A DNA stretch of 64,000 nt from NCBI RefSeq assembly GCF_030503615.1, contig NZ_CP129963.1:992001-1056000 (forward strand), written 5' to 3'. Both the position numbers and the translations under genes were made by a program. Below the pieces are notes generated by a model. It saw only the letters and a list, made by a program, of their open reading frames with translations, made no database searches and was not told the origin of the DNA. Positions 33,136 to 42,286 of the stretch are shown piece after piece; position 1 is the stretch's first letter; every line of letters starts with the position of its first letter. This DNA is from Sphingobacterium sp. BN32 (GTDB taxonomy: Bacteria; Bacteroidota; Bacteroidia; Sphingobacteriales; Sphingobacteriaceae).

Positions 33136-35616
33136 ATGGCAGATTTAAAGAAATATCAAGAAAAGCGCGACTTTTCGGTTACCAGCGAACCGGAAGGGCG
33201 GACAAAAAGTTCGAAAACTAAAGCAAAGCGATTGACCTTTGTTGTGCAAAGGCATCATGCAAGCCGTTTACATTATGATTTCCGTTTGGAGTTAGACGGT
33301 GTTCTAAAAAGCTGGGCTGTGCCGAAAGGACCTTCTTTAAATCCGAAAGACAAGCGCCTTGCCGTTCAAGTTGAGGATCATCCCGTTAGCTATGCAAGTT
33401 TTGAGGGAAGTATCCCCAAGGGCAACTATGGCGCCGGTACGGTTTCTATATTCGACGAGGGTACCTATGATTTTGTCGAGAGTAAAAATGCGAAAACTTT
33501 CTTGGATGACCTGGAAAAGGGTTCTATCAAATTTCATCTTCATGGCAAACGACTGAAGGGCGAATTTGCATTGGTGCGTATGCATACCGGTGAAGGCAAC
33601 AATTGGTTGTTGATTAAGCATAAGGATGAATATGCAACCGATAAATCCTATGATGCGGAAAAGCTGATCGATAAGCAGATTGTAGAGCAAGGCAAAGCTT
33701 TTAAAAAGGAAAGCAGTTCGGCAGGAAAAACGCAGGCTAAGCCCGCTGCTGCCAAGACAAAGCCTGCTACACATAAGCCTAAGCCGATGCTGGCAAAACT
33801 AGCAGCCGACTTGCCCGATGGCGACGAATGGCTATATGAGAAAAAGTTCGACGGTTTCCGATCGATCGCTGTTTGCTCGGCAGGCAAGACAAAATTGCTT
33901 TCCCGAAATTCTAACAGCTTGGATAACAAATTTCCCAGCCTTGTCAAGGAGTTGAATAAAATAAAGCGGGATTGCGTATTGGATGGGGAAATCGTGATTG
34001 AAGATAAAAGTAGGCAGGCGCACTTTCAGTTATTGCAGTCGGGAGAACCCATACCTAGAAATTTAGAACTTCATTATTACGTTTTCGACATATTGGAGTT
34101 AGATGATATCGATCTTCGAGCTTACGACTTACTGGAAAGAAAGGAGATTTTAGCGCTGTTGCTTAAGAAGGCTAACCTTTCGAATATCCTATTCGTAGAT
34201 AGTCTGAACACGGACAGGGAGCAGAGCATACAGGAGGCGGAATCGCAGCGTTGGGAAGGGCTGATAGCCAAACGTAAAGACAGTAGCTATCTGGAAGATA
34301 AGCGCAGCAGTTCCTGGTTGAAATACAAGTTAAGAAACACGCAAGAAACGGTGATCTGTGGTTTTACGGAGCCGCAGAGTTCGCGAGTAGGATTTGGAGC
34401 CTTGGTTTTAGGAGCTTATGATCGTGGAAAGTTAAAGTATATCGGCAATTGCGGAACAGGATTTAACGATGCTTTGCTTAAAGATTTACATAAAGAGTTT
34501 TCCAGGCTTAGGACCGACACAAAACCCTTTGACAAGACGGTGAAGGTGGCGAATGAACGATTGGTGACCTGGTTGGAGCCAACTTTAGTTTGCGATGTTT
34601 ACTATTCGGAATGGACAAAGGATAAGCATTTAAGACATCCGGTATTCAAAGGTTTGCGAACAGATAAGGCGGCGGAAGACACGAAACTGGAAATTGTTGA
34701 AGCAAAAGAGATGGAAAAGGAACGTATCATAAAGTTCGGTAGGAAGGAAGTGAAGCTGAGCAATCAGGATAAGATATATTGGCCGGATGAGGGCATTCGA
34801 AAAGGGGATATGATTGCCTATTATGAAGAAATGGGCGACTATATACTTCCTTATGTTAAAGATAGGCCGATCTCGATGAATCGTTTTCCGAATGGGATCA
34901 AAGGCAAGAGCTTTTTTCAGAAAGATGTGGAGCCCGATCAGCTTCCTTCCTGGATTAAGATAGCGCCCATGTACTCGAAAAGCAATAACAGCACGATAGA
35001 TTATTTGCTGTGCAATGATTTGGCGAGCTTACTCTTTATCGCTAATCTCGGTTCTATTGAAATCAATCCTTGGTTATCGACGTATAAGAAGCCCGATAAG
35101 CCCAAGTTTGCGGTGTTGGACTTAGATCCTAACGGCGCGGACTTCGACGAACTGAAGGCTGTCGCGAGAACTTCTAAGCAGGTGTTTGACAAAGCGGGAG
35201 TCCCGGCATTTATAAAAACCTCTGGTTCGACGGGTTTCCATATTTTCCTGCATGTCAACGAGCGCTATGATTATGAAGTCGTTCGCGATTTCATCCAATT
35301 TGTCGCGCAGCTTGTCCAAGATCAGCATCCCGATACGACCAGTTTGGTTCGCGATCCGAAGAAACGAGAAGGGATGATTTACCTGGACTTCTTGCAAAAT
35401 CGACAGGGTCAAACTATTGCGGCGCCATATTCATTACGTCCGAAGCCGATGGCGACGGTAAGTACACCGATTTCTTGGGAAGAGCTGGAGGAGGATATAC
35501 AAATTGCCGACTTTACTATCGATACAGTGCCCGAGCGGGTAAAAGCTATTGCTGACCCTTGGGCAGATCTGATGAACAGTAAAGTCGACATTAAAAAAGC
35601 ACTCAGCAATTTTTAA
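33136..35616 (+). CDS. ligD: Multifunctional ATP-dependent DNA ligase D (PE-LIG-POL)
   Basis: This 826-residue non-homologous end-joining ligase has three domains. The 3'-phosphoesterase domain (about 30-165) has His40, His46 and Asp48 in QRHHASRLHYDFRLELDG plus His82, the expected metal site. A basic linker leads to the ligase domain (about 215-510), with adenylation lysine Lys237 in EKKFDGFR. A primase-like polymerase domain follows (about 545-826), with metal-binding DLD near 660 and STGFHIFLHV. The PE-LIG-POL order is the Pseudomonas type. The convergent ku gene overlaps its 3' end by four bases. The enzyme repairs double-strand breaks with Ku, especially in stationary or dried cells. Confidence 0.97.
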   Translation: MADLKKYQEKRDFSVTSEPEGRTKSSKTKAKRLTFVVQRHHASRLHYDFRLELDGVLKSWAVPKGPSLNPKDKRLAVQVEDHPVSYASFEGSIPKGNYGAGTVSIFDEGTYDFVESKNAKTFLDDLEKGSIKFHLHGKRLKGEFALVRMHTGEGNNWLLIKHKDEYATDKSYDAEKLIDKQIVEQGKAFKKESSSAGKTQAKPAAAKTKPATHKPKPMLAKLAADLPDGDEWLYEKKFDGFRSIAVCSAGKTKLLSRNSNSLDNKFPSLVKELNKIKRDCVLDGEIVIEDKSRQAHFQLLQSGEPIPRNLELHYYVFDILELDDIDLRAYDLLERKEILALLLKKANLSNILFVDSLNTDREQSIQEAESQRWEGLIAKRKDSSYLEDKRSSSWLKYKLRNTQETVICGFTEPQSSRVGFGALVLGAYDRGKLKYIGNCGTGFNDALLKDLHKEFSRLRTDTKPFDKTVKVANERLVTWLEPTLVCDVYYSEWTKDKHLRHPVFKGLRTDKAAEDTKLEIVEAKEMEKERIIKFGRKEVKLSNQDKIYWPDEGIRKGDMIAYYEEMGDYILPYVKDRPISMNRFPNGIKGKSFFQKDVEPDQLPSWIKIAPMYSKSNNSTIDYLLCNDLASLLFIANLGSIEINPWLSTYKKPDKPKFAVLDLDPNGADFDELKAVARTSKQVFDKAGVPAFIKTSGSTGFHIFLHVNERYDYEVVRDFIQFVAQLVQDQHPDTTSLVRDPKKREGMIYLDFLQNRQGQTIAAPYSLRPKPMATVSTPISWEELEEDIQIADFTIDTVPERVKAIADPWADLMNSKVDIKKALSNF

Positions 35617-36368
35617 GCAAGGCTGGCTTTGAGTTTTTCCAGTAGATCGGATGCTTTGGTGTTTTCGACATTGATCTTTCGGATGGTCGCCCGCTTTCCT
35701 TTGCTTTTCTGTTGTATAATCTTCAGCAATTCCTTGCTATATTCGTTTTTGTAAGCAGAGATGTCGAAGGGTCTGCTATTGGCTTTGATCAGTTGCATCG
35801 CCATATCCATCTCTTCTTTTTTAATCTTTACCGACCCGCTATCTTTCAAATCTTCCGTGCTGCGAATTTCTTCTTCAAAACGAAGTTTGTTGAGCACCAG
35901 AATATTGTTTGAAGGTTTGATGATGGCCAGGTTTTCTACATTGCGCATCACGAAGGTTCCCAGGCCTGCCGTTTTGCCTTTCTCCAGTGCTTTTAGCAAC
36001 AGTTGATAGGCCTTTTCTCCAGATTTTTGTGGCTCCAGGTAGTAGGGTGTATCAAAATAAACCGAGTCTACTTCCTGAATCTTAACGAAGGACTGTAGGT
36101 TGATCATTTTGTTTTTTTCGGGCATGGCATCCTCGAAATCTGCATCTTCCAGCACCACATACTTGTCTTTAAGCAGGTAGCCTTTAACAATATTTTCCCA
36201 AGCGACTTCTTTTCCGGTTTTCTCATTGACACGCTTGTATTTGATATTTGCTTGATCCTTTCGATCCAACATATCTAGATCCAAGCTGCTGGATTGTGTT
36301 GCACTATAAATTTTAATCGGAATATTCACCAGGCCGAAGCCGATTGCTCCTGTCCAAATTGCTCTCAT
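35613..36368 (-). CDS. ku: DNA end-binding protein Ku
   Basis: I place the start at 36368, because bacterial Ku proteins begin MRAIWTGAIGFGLVNIPIKIYSA. A further in-frame start at 36395 would add nine atypical residues. The protein has about 251 residues with the Ku core blocks KRVNEKTGKEV near 45, FVKIQEVDSVYFDTPYYLEP near 100 and LNKLRFEEEIR near 165. Ku forms a homodimeric ring that threads onto DNA ends and recruits LigD. The gene is convergent with ligD and overlaps it by four bases, so the two are not one operon but are clearly linked. Confidence 0.96.
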   Translation of the reverse strand: MRAIWTGAIGFGLVNIPIKIYSATQSSSLDLDMLDRKDQANIKYKRVNEKTGKEVAWENIVKGYLLKDKYVVLEDADFEDAMPEKNKMINLQSFVKIQEVDSVYFDTPYYLEPQKSGEKAYQLLLKALEKGKTAGLGTFVMRNVENLAIIKPSNNILVLNKLRFEEEIRSTEDLKDSGSVKIKKEEMDMAMQLIKANSRPFDISAYKNEYSKELLKIIQQKSKGKRATIRKINVENTKASDLLEKLKASLA

Positions 36369-36495
36369 AAAATTGATTGTTTGTCTATATAACAACTAAG
36401 CGGCTGATAGGTTCATTCGGCCGTTATTTGTTTTTCTACAACGATTTATCATCCGGCTTGTTTAATGCTATGGATATGAAATATGAAGATATATT

Positions 36496-36990
36496 ATGGT
36501 ACGTATAGATCATCAGTTATTGAATAAAGTAGCGGCTGAATTAGTGAAAAGACGCTGGACGTTGGCAACGGTGGAGAGTATGACGGCAGGTTTTTTATCG
36601 AGTATTTGGAGCCTGCAGGTCGATGCGGGCGATATTTTGAAGGGCAGTATCGTATGTTTCGAAGAATCTGTGAAGACACAGCTGCTGCGGGTACCGCAGT
36701 ACTTGATCGATACCTATACCGCCGAGTCTATGGAAGTTACTAAGGCTTTGATTCCTGGTTTAAAGAAGCGTATGCCTGCAGATGTGCATATCGCTTTGAC
36801 CGGAGTTGCGTATGAGGGAACAAGAAAGCATCCGACAGCTGAGGTAGGTGATGTTTTTATCGCAATTGATATTCATGGAATTCTTGTTTCGCGAGTCTAT
36901 TCTCTGCCTTCCCGGAACGCTGCGGATACTTATGTAAAAGCGTTTAACGCATCATTATCTTTATTGGATGAGTTTCTTGCGATTGTCTAG
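36496..36990 (+). CDS. CinA C-terminal domain-like protein (nicotinamide-nucleotide amidase family)
   Basis: The 164-residue protein corresponds to the C-terminal amidohydrolase domain of CinA, without the N-terminal CinA domain. VESMTAGFLSSIW near 25 replaces the usual AESCTGG motif. GSIVCFEESVKTQLL near 50 and IALTGVAYEG near 98 are recognisable. Stand-alone PncC proteins deamidate NMN, and ligase reactions that use NAD release NMN. The loss of the canonical Cys-Thr-Gly-Gly pattern raises doubt whether this copy is an active NMN deamidase. It overlaps the convergent SDR gene by four bases. Confidence 0.82.
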   Translation: MVRIDHQLLNKVAAELVKRRWTLATVESMTAGFLSSIWSLQVDAGDILKGSIVCFEESVKTQLLRVPQYLIDTYTAESMEVTKALIPGLKKRMPADVHIALTGVAYEGTRKHPTAEVGDVFIAIDIHGILVSRVYSLPSRNAADTYVKAFNASLSLLDEFLAIV

Positions 36991-37877
36991 ATCGTAATCC
37001 TACCACCAGTAGCCGGTATGGTGGCACCCGATACATAGGATGCAGCAGCGGACGCCAAGAAGACATAGACTGGCGCAATTTCCGCCGGCTGTCCGGGTCG
37101 TCCGATCGGCGTATTGTCGCCAAAATGCTCATGGTCTGGAATTGTGCTCGGTATCAGTGGTGTCCACACGGGGCCTGGGGCTACTGCGTTGACTCGGATT
37201 CCGTTGCCTTCTTCTAAAAACTTCTGTGCAAGATTGGACGTAAAGTTCTGGATAGCAGCTTTGCTGGCGGCATAGGGCAGTAGGGTAGGATTCGGGTCAT
37301 ATGCATTGACGGAGGTGGTGTTGATAATACTTCCTCCTTCGCGGATATGTTTCTGCGCGTATTTCGTTAGGTAAAACATGGCACTTAGGTTAACCTCAAA
37401 GGTCTTGTTCCATTCTTCTGCCGTAATCTCTTGCAGGTTCTTATAACTCATTTGATAAGCTGCGTTATTTATTAGGATATCGATTTTTTTATAGCGTTCA
37501 ACAGCGATATCAATGATCTTCTTGCAGGTTTCTTCCGAACGGATGTCACCTTTGAATAGAATGGCCTCTCTACCGGCCTGCTTCACGTAGCTTTCCGTAT
37601 CTTTTGCATCCTCATCTTCGATATCATCTTTATAGCAGATCATGATATCGGCGCCTTCTCTGGCCATAGCAATGGCAACGGCTTTGCCAATTCCCGAGTC
37701 AGCACCCGTAATGATAGCAACCTTGCCTGTCAAAAGTCCTGACCCTTCGTAGCTCTGTTCGCCATGGTCCGGTCTAGGATCCATCTTCTTCGTTTCGCCA
37801 GGAGGTTCTTGTGTCTGTTTTTTAAACGGCGGACTTGGGTATAAATCTTTAGGATTTCCTTCTTTTGTTGTTTCCAT
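36987..37877 (-). CDS. Stress-type SDR oxidoreductase (YghA/YhdF/GsiB-neighbour group)
   Basis: The 296-residue protein has a proline-rich N-terminal extension of about 45 residues (LYPSPPFKKQTQEPPGETKKMDPRPDHGE in outline), typical of the YghA/YhdF glucose-dehydrogenase-like group. The Rossmann motif is TGADSGIG near 56-63. NNAA, the catalytic Ser in TTSVNAY and Y-x3-K in LPYAASKAAIQNF follow. The end is SGATIPATGGRI. Members are often part of general stress regulons in soil bacteria. Neighbouring NHEJ and ferritin-like genes suggest the same here. Physiological substrate unknown. Confidence 0.92.
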   Translation of the reverse strand: METTKEGNPKDLYPSPPFKKQTQEPPGETKKMDPRPDHGEQSYEGSGLLTGKVAIITGADSGIGKAVAIAMAREGADIMICYKDDIEDEDAKDTESYVKQAGREAILFKGDIRSEETCKKIIDIAVERYKKIDILINNAAYQMSYKNLQEITAEEWNKTFEVNLSAMFYLTKYAQKHIREGGSIINTTSVNAYDPNPTLLPYAASKAAIQNFTSNLAQKFLEEGNGIRVNAVAPGPVWTPLIPSTIPDHEHFGDNTPIGRPGQPAEIAPVYVFLASAAASYVSGATIPATGGRITI

Positions 37878-37935
37878 TTTCTAATGTTTTTGATCTAAGT
37901 AGAGAACAACAAAGCAATGGAATCGTTCAATGAAA

Positions 37936-39033
37936 TTAGGATTGATTGGGGAAGAAAAGACGAACTTCTGTTCCAACGTTTATTTTGCTGGAGATATTTA
38001 TTTGTCCGTCAAGACGTTTTATGACGCGCTTCGCTATGAAAAGCCCAATGCCAGATCCCCTATGTTTACTCGAGTTTGATCCCCGCTGAAAGTTGTAGTA
38101 AATTTCATCGATTTCCTGCTCTGGTATGCCAATTCCATTATCCTTGATGTGATAAACGACACCCTTACTGGTTTTTTCGGAGTAAATTTGAACGGAGGGT
38201 TCTCGAACTGATGAGGAATATTTGATGGCGTTGCTAATAATATTGCTGAATAGCTGGAATATGCCGCCCTGATCGCCCAATACCGGCAAAAGAAGACCTG
38301 TTTCAATCCTTGTGTTTGGAGCATCATGTAACAGTATAGCGTCTTCACACCAAAACTTGATCTTGTCTGCAACGTGGATTAAAGTTTTTTCAGGAGAGTA
38401 TGCGCGCGCTTGGCTTAGCTGAACGGTTTTATCGATGATTGTGTTCAAGCTGACCATTGCTTGATCAATGATATCATACCATTGTGTTCTTTTATCTGAA
38501 TCTACTTTGTTATCTTCCCTCAGGGTGTCAATGGCAAGACGAGCGATTGCAATGGGGTTCTTTGCGTCATGGGCCAAGCTATTGGTGATTTCCTCCAAAT
38601 CGTTATTGATTGAAAGCTGTTGCTCTTGCTTTTTGAGCATTTGAAGAGCTCTGTTCTTTGCCGTGACGTCAATGGAGGTATGCAGAATCGCGAAAGTTTC
38701 ATTGTTGGAATCGACCAAAGCTTTGTATTCGAAGTCGAAATGCCGCGTATGGGTGAAATCCCCATCAAGAATGTCTGCCGGTGTATCCATCGCTTTATAG
38801 CTAATACCGGTTTGCCATACATTTTCTAGGATTCTTGAAAATCCCTCTTCTTTAAAATTAGGAAAAGCCTCAGAGAATGGTTTGCCTATAATTGACGGAT
38901 TACTGCACCACATCGCAATCATAGCTTCATTGGCAAAAGCGATATTTAAGTCGCTGCTATCGTAAATTGCAGTAGCTAAGGGGGAATGGTTCAGTACGTC
39001 AATTAATAATTTAAGAGAAGGCTGTTCTGGCAT
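37936..39033 (-). CDS. PAS-domain sensor histidine kinase without an adjacent regulator
   Basis: The most natural start is the ATG at 39033 (MPEQPSLKLL). An ATG at 39138 would add 35 residues unlike a PAS leader. The 365-residue product has a PAS domain at about 5-130 (LATAIYDSSDLNIAFANEAM, PFSEAFPNF). A HisKA domain has the phospho-acceptor in ITNSLAHDAKNPIAIARL near 170. The HATPase domain includes SNIISNAIKYS, DNGIGIP and GSGIGLFIAKRV. No membrane segment is present. No response regulator gene adjoins it, so its target is elsewhere. The 5' spacer carries few signals. Confidence 0.88.
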   Translation of the reverse strand: MPEQPSLKLLIDVLNHSPLATAIYDSSDLNIAFANEAMIAMWCSNPSIIGKPFSEAFPNFKEEGFSRILENVWQTGISYKAMDTPADILDGDFTHTRHFDFEYKALVDSNNETFAILHTSIDVTAKNRALQMLKKQEQQLSINNDLEEITNSLAHDAKNPIAIARLAIDTLREDNKVDSDKRTQWYDIIDQAMVSLNTIIDKTVQLSQARAYSPEKTLIHVADKIKFWCEDAILLHDAPNTRIETGLLLPVLGDQGGIFQLFSNIISNAIKYSSSVREPSVQIYSEKTSKGVVYHIKDNGIGIPEQEIDEIYYNFQRGSNSSKHRGSGIGLFIAKRVIKRLDGQINISSKINVGTEVRLFFPNQS

Positions 39034-39247
39034 GTAGAAGTAGCTGCTGTTTTGTTGATGTATCTCTAAAAGTACTGATTCTAGATTAGAAATCGCACAT
39101 CTAAAAGTAAATCCCCAAATATTCATCTGGGGATTCATGGGATGTTTGTTGTAATAAAATTGCGTTTAATATTTCTTGGCTTCCAACATGACCAGAGAGT
39201 CTTTCGCTAGAAAGCGCAATCTGGTCAAGTGGAAATGTCTTAGTGTC

Positions 39248-39706
39248 TTATGAGTTATCTCGGAGCTCTTTGATGTGATCATGTGCGCCTAACTGGATGG
39301 TAAGTTGTGTTTGCAAAAGATCGACTATCTCAGGGAAGTCGGATAAGGACTCGTTGATTAAATCTTTGTATTCTTTTTTGAATTCATCTTCGCCTTTTTC
39401 GCAACTTGCCAGCACGGACTCTGAAGTAGATGGAGCGACCAATGATTTAAGGTCCATCCACGCTCTAAATAGCTTACCGCTTACCATCGTGCCATTATCA
39501 ACAGTTTCTTCGAATTGCGTGATAAATGGCGCTAGCTCTGACTTAAATTGTTCAGATTGCCGTTTGTAATCGCCAAACAAGGCGTATAGATTCTCCAGGT
39601 TTTCCGACTCAACAATATCTTGTGCTTTTTGATAACCAGCAATACGCTCATTGTTGATTTCAATGGCATCTCTTAATATCTCTATCTTTCTATCTAGCGT
39701 TTCCAT
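39248..39706 (-). CDS. PA2169-type four-helix-bundle protein (DUF2383-like)
   Basis: The protein has 152 residues and is almost entirely helical and acidic. The opening METLDRKIEILRDAIEINNERIAGYQKA, the middle LYALFGDYKRQSEQFKSEL and the end IQLGAHDHIKELRD fit the PA2169/DUF2383 ferritin-like group. Function is unproven. Members accompany stress genes such as DUF892 proteins and YghA-like SDRs, both of which lie nearby. No partner gene is within 90 bases on this strand. Confidence 0.82.
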   Translation of the reverse strand: METLDRKIEILRDAIEINNERIAGYQKAQDIVESENLENLYALFGDYKRQSEQFKSELAPFITQFEETVDNGTMVSGKLFRAWMDLKSLVAPSTSESVLASCEKGEDEFKKEYKDLINESLSDFPEIVDLLQTQLTIQLGAHDHIKELRDNS

Positions 39707-39796
39707 AATGATCTATTTTGATGGAAGAACATTTGACTTAGGGTGCTAGTTTGTTGAAGTTGTAAAACAGGTATTTATATCATTCTTAGGAGCATT

Positions 39797-40837
39797 TTAC
39801 TTGTCGGTTAATTGTAACATGCGAAGAAGCTTTTTCGTGATATGTTTTTCCTTTTCCTTTGCCGCGGAAGGTACTTTTCTAATCCATTTGTCCAAGAGTC
39901 CTTCTTCATAGCTTTCGATGAGTCGAGGATCTATATAATGGTTTTTGGCGATGGTTTTGGTATTACCTAGCAACTTCGCGACATGCTCTATTGCCCCGTT
40001 CAATATTTCTTTGCGTTCCTTTTTTGTTTCCGGAGCAGCAGATTCTGAAAGATAATCTAGAAATGAAAAACAAGCGTTCCAGGTTCGAAATGTCTTGCAA
40101 GTGACCTCCTCCTGATAGAAAGTTTTCAAATAATGATTAAGCTGAGCAGAATCGAGCGAATATGATCGCCCATTCTTATCTAAATATTGAAATAGTCGTT
40201 GTCCGGGTATTTCCTTTACAGATCGTAGAATGTTGTATAGTTTTTTCCCTTTTAATACCTTTTGCTGTTTGATACCTTTCTTTCCAATAAATTTGAAAAA
40301 TACTTTATTGTCTTGAAAGTCTGCATGTTTATTCTTAAGCGTGGTTAAACCGTAGGATCCGTTTTGCTTGCTATACTGCTCATTACCAATTCGAATCGAC
40401 GTCTGGTCCATTATTTCTAAAGCTAAGGCGACTACTTTGCGTTCATCTAATTCTTTCCGTCGTAAATCTCGTTGGATTTGTTTGCGGAGAAGTGGAAGCC
40501 CCTTGCCAAACACGATGAGGTTGGCAAATTTATTGTCTTTGCGCAAAGAAGACCAGGTAGTATGGTATTTATATTGTTTGCGGCCGCGGACATCTATCCC
40601 AGTCGCCTGAATATGACCGTTTGGGCTTGCGCATATCCACACATCCTCCCATGCTGGAGGAATGACTAAACTGGCGATCCGCTTAAGCTTCTTTTCATCA
40701 CTTACCGTCTTTCCCTTCGTATCTACATAGGTAAATTTCTTTCCCTTTCTCAAGCGTTTTATCCCATTCTTGTTGCAATCCACATAACGTAGTCCGTGGC
40801 TCTTCAATTCTTTTGCTGATTGAACATCCTCCTGCAT
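39797..40837 (-). CDS. DNA topoisomerase IB (poxvirus-like)
   Basis: The 346-residue protein has the bacterial/poxviral topoisomerase IB layout. The N-terminal beta domain carries PPAWEDVWICASPNGHIQATG near 75-95. The catalytic domain has Arg in TSIRIGNEQYSKQNGSYGLTTL near 150, KTFRTWNA near 248 and the nucleophile Tyr301 in KNHYIDPRLIES. It nicks and reseals one strand to relax supercoils without ATP. In Bacteroidota and proteobacteria these stand-alone enzymes are accessory. Its neighbours suggest a stress or DNA-repair setting. Length is normal and the key residues are intact. Confidence 0.94.
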   Translation of the reverse strand: MQEDVQSAKELKSHGLRYVDCNKNGIKRLRKGKKFTYVDTKGKTVSDEKKLKRIASLVIPPAWEDVWICASPNGHIQATGIDVRGRKQYKYHTTWSSLRKDNKFANLIVFGKGLPLLRKQIQRDLRRKELDERKVVALALEIMDQTSIRIGNEQYSKQNGSYGLTTLKNKHADFQDNKVFFKFIGKKGIKQQKVLKGKKLYNILRSVKEIPGQRLFQYLDKNGRSYSLDSAQLNHYLKTFYQEEVTCKTFRTWNACFSFLDYLSESAAPETKKERKEILNGAIEHVAKLLGNTKTIAKNHYIDPRLIESYEEGLLDKWIRKVPSAAKEKEKHITKKLLRMLQLTDK

Positions 40838-41048
40838 CTTCTTATATTTTAATGATATCCTTGTTATAACATCTCATAATGAAATTCGTTCTCCGTTGGA
40901 CAATTTCTTATTGGAATTTGCGTAATATGCTATAATGCAAATTATGGCGGGGAAGGAGAGGGGTGCATTGGACAAGCCACAATATCTCTAATCCAGCATC
41001 AGAAGAAAAGGAAAGCTCATAATGCCAGTTGAAAATATAAACTTCCAT

Positions 41049-41077
41049 AAAAAAAGGACCACCTTTTCAGATGATCC
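41049..41077 (-). terminator. Rho-independent terminator of the haem-uptake operon
   Basis: Read on the minus strand, a 9-bp stem (GGATCATCT / AGGTGGTCC, two G-T pairs) with a 4-base loop is followed by seven T residues. It lies 27 bases after the last gene of the TonB receptor-HmuY-haem oxygenase operon. Confidence 0.85.
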
Positions 41078-41103
41078 CTCTTCACTATCCTATAATTTTA
41101 ACT

Positions 41104-41700
41104 TTATTTAATGAATTTCTTCACATTGATATTATATGCTGCAGTCCCCTGTGCAGCAGTGATTTTTCCAGCGTTGATGACATAAAGCTCCTCTGCCTCA
41201 TAATTTAATACTTTGCCTTTGTACATGACGATGTAACGATTTGGAGTTGGATAAACTGCATGGTTATTCTTAAAGTCATAGATGATCCAAGTAGCGCCTT
41301 TCGCAGGTGCTCCGGCACTCGACGCATCAATGGTAAACTCATTTGTCGCAGTGATCTTCACAGCCAAGATATCTTTCAATGTAAGTTTTTCAACGGAAGT
41401 ATTTTCCATATCGAAGTAGCCCATTGAGTAGACATCATCTCGTGAGTTCTTTAAATTGGAACCATACATTCCGGATAAGTTCACCATGCTTTTTGCACTA
41501 TCCTGAACGGAGTTTGTTTTGAAGTCAAAGAATACTTTTTTGTTGGGAGGCACCGTGATAGATGCTAATTCCGTCTTCGCTTCACTGTCGTTGAGTTTAG
41601 GAATAACCACGTCGTTATCATCCGAACAAGAGGTCATTGACGTCCAGGAAAACCCCACAATAGCAAATAAAAGGAAGGTAGATTTAAAGGTTTTAATCAT
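41104..41700 (-). CDS. Lipoprotein, possibly distant HmuY-like
   Basis: The 198-residue protein has a lipoprotein signal with the acylated cysteine at Cys25 (SMTSC). The mature part is beta-rich with FFDFKTNSVQD, GATWIIYDFKNN and NRYIVMYKGKVLNYEAEELYVI. The last block recalls the strand order of HmuY proteins, but similarity is weak. It is 6 bases after the haem oxygenase gene and closes the operon before a terminator. It may bind haem or help the receptor at the cell surface. Function is inferred from the operon alone. Confidence 0.7.
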   Translation of the reverse strand: MIKTFKSTFLLFAIVGFSWTSMTSCSDDNDVVIPKLNDSEAKTELASITVPPNKKVFFDFKTNSVQDSAKSMVNLSGMYGSNLKNSRDDVYSMGYFDMENTSVEKLTLKDILAVKITATNEFTIDASSAGAPAKGATWIIYDFKNNHAVYPTPNRYIVMYKGKVLNYEAEELYVINAGKITAAQGTAAYNINVKKFIK

Positions 41701-41706
41701 GATGTT

Positions 41707-42267
41707 TTATGCATTTATGGTATTTGTGAATGTATTAGAGAATTGTTCGAAGGTGTTATGTGCACTGGCAATAGCTTCTTCGATGTCTTTTTCTTCGGCA
41801 ACTTCTGTATTGATGATCTTTGTGAATTCTGCCCATTTCTCGGCAGACTCCTCGCCATAACCTTGGAAGAAGTTAAATCCGGTTTCTATCCCTTGCTTTT
41901 GAAGCATCTTGACGATGTATGGACCACCCATGATTGAGCCTTCCAATACATACAAGGCGCCAATAGCTTGGTTTTTGTTTTCAATCACCGGAAGAAAGGC
42001 CTGTGGAAGGTCAACTAAATCTGCACCTAAGACTGCGATATCTTTCGCGATATCTTTCGCACTTCTACGAACGCTGAAGTATGATTCCAATGACGCTGGA
42101 ATATTGTTAGCAATCTGCTGTTCTAATGTTTCAAAGTATGAAAAGAAAAACTTTAATAAATCTGCGTAGTCTGAATTATTCTCGATTGCTTTTAAACGGT
42201 AAACTACTTGTTTCTCTAAGTTTTGGTGACCGTTTTTCGTTGCTGCTTTGATTCTTTCGCTTAACAT
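41707..42267 (-). CDS. Haem oxygenase (HemO/BphO-type, biliverdin-producing)
   Basis: The 186-residue all-helical protein has the proximal haem ligand candidate His14 in ATKNGHQNLE. The distal-helix block GALYVLEGSIMGGPYIVKML near 100-120, with its glycine-rich kink, is the family hallmark. Haem oxygenases open the porphyrin ring to release iron, CO and biliverdin. The gene lies between two lipoprotein genes, one of them a clear hmuY, and behind the TonB receptor gene. Imported haem would thus be broken down by a product of the same transcript. No signal peptide is seen, so it is cytoplasmic. Confidence 0.9.
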   Translation of the reverse strand: MLSERIKAATKNGHQNLEKQVVYRLKAIENNSDYADLLKFFFSYFETLEQQIANNIPASLESYFSVRRSAKDIAKDIAVLGADLVDLPQAFLPVIENKNQAIGALYVLEGSIMGGPYIVKMLQKQGIETGFNFFQGYGEESAEKWAEFTKIINTEVAEEKDIEEAIASAHNTFEQFSNTFTNTINA

Positions 42268-42286
42268 AATTATTGTATTTAAAAAT

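Noticed and set aside
39955..39975. GTATTAC core resembling the GntR operator
   Set aside because: It is inside the topoisomerase coding region and lacks symmetric outer arms.
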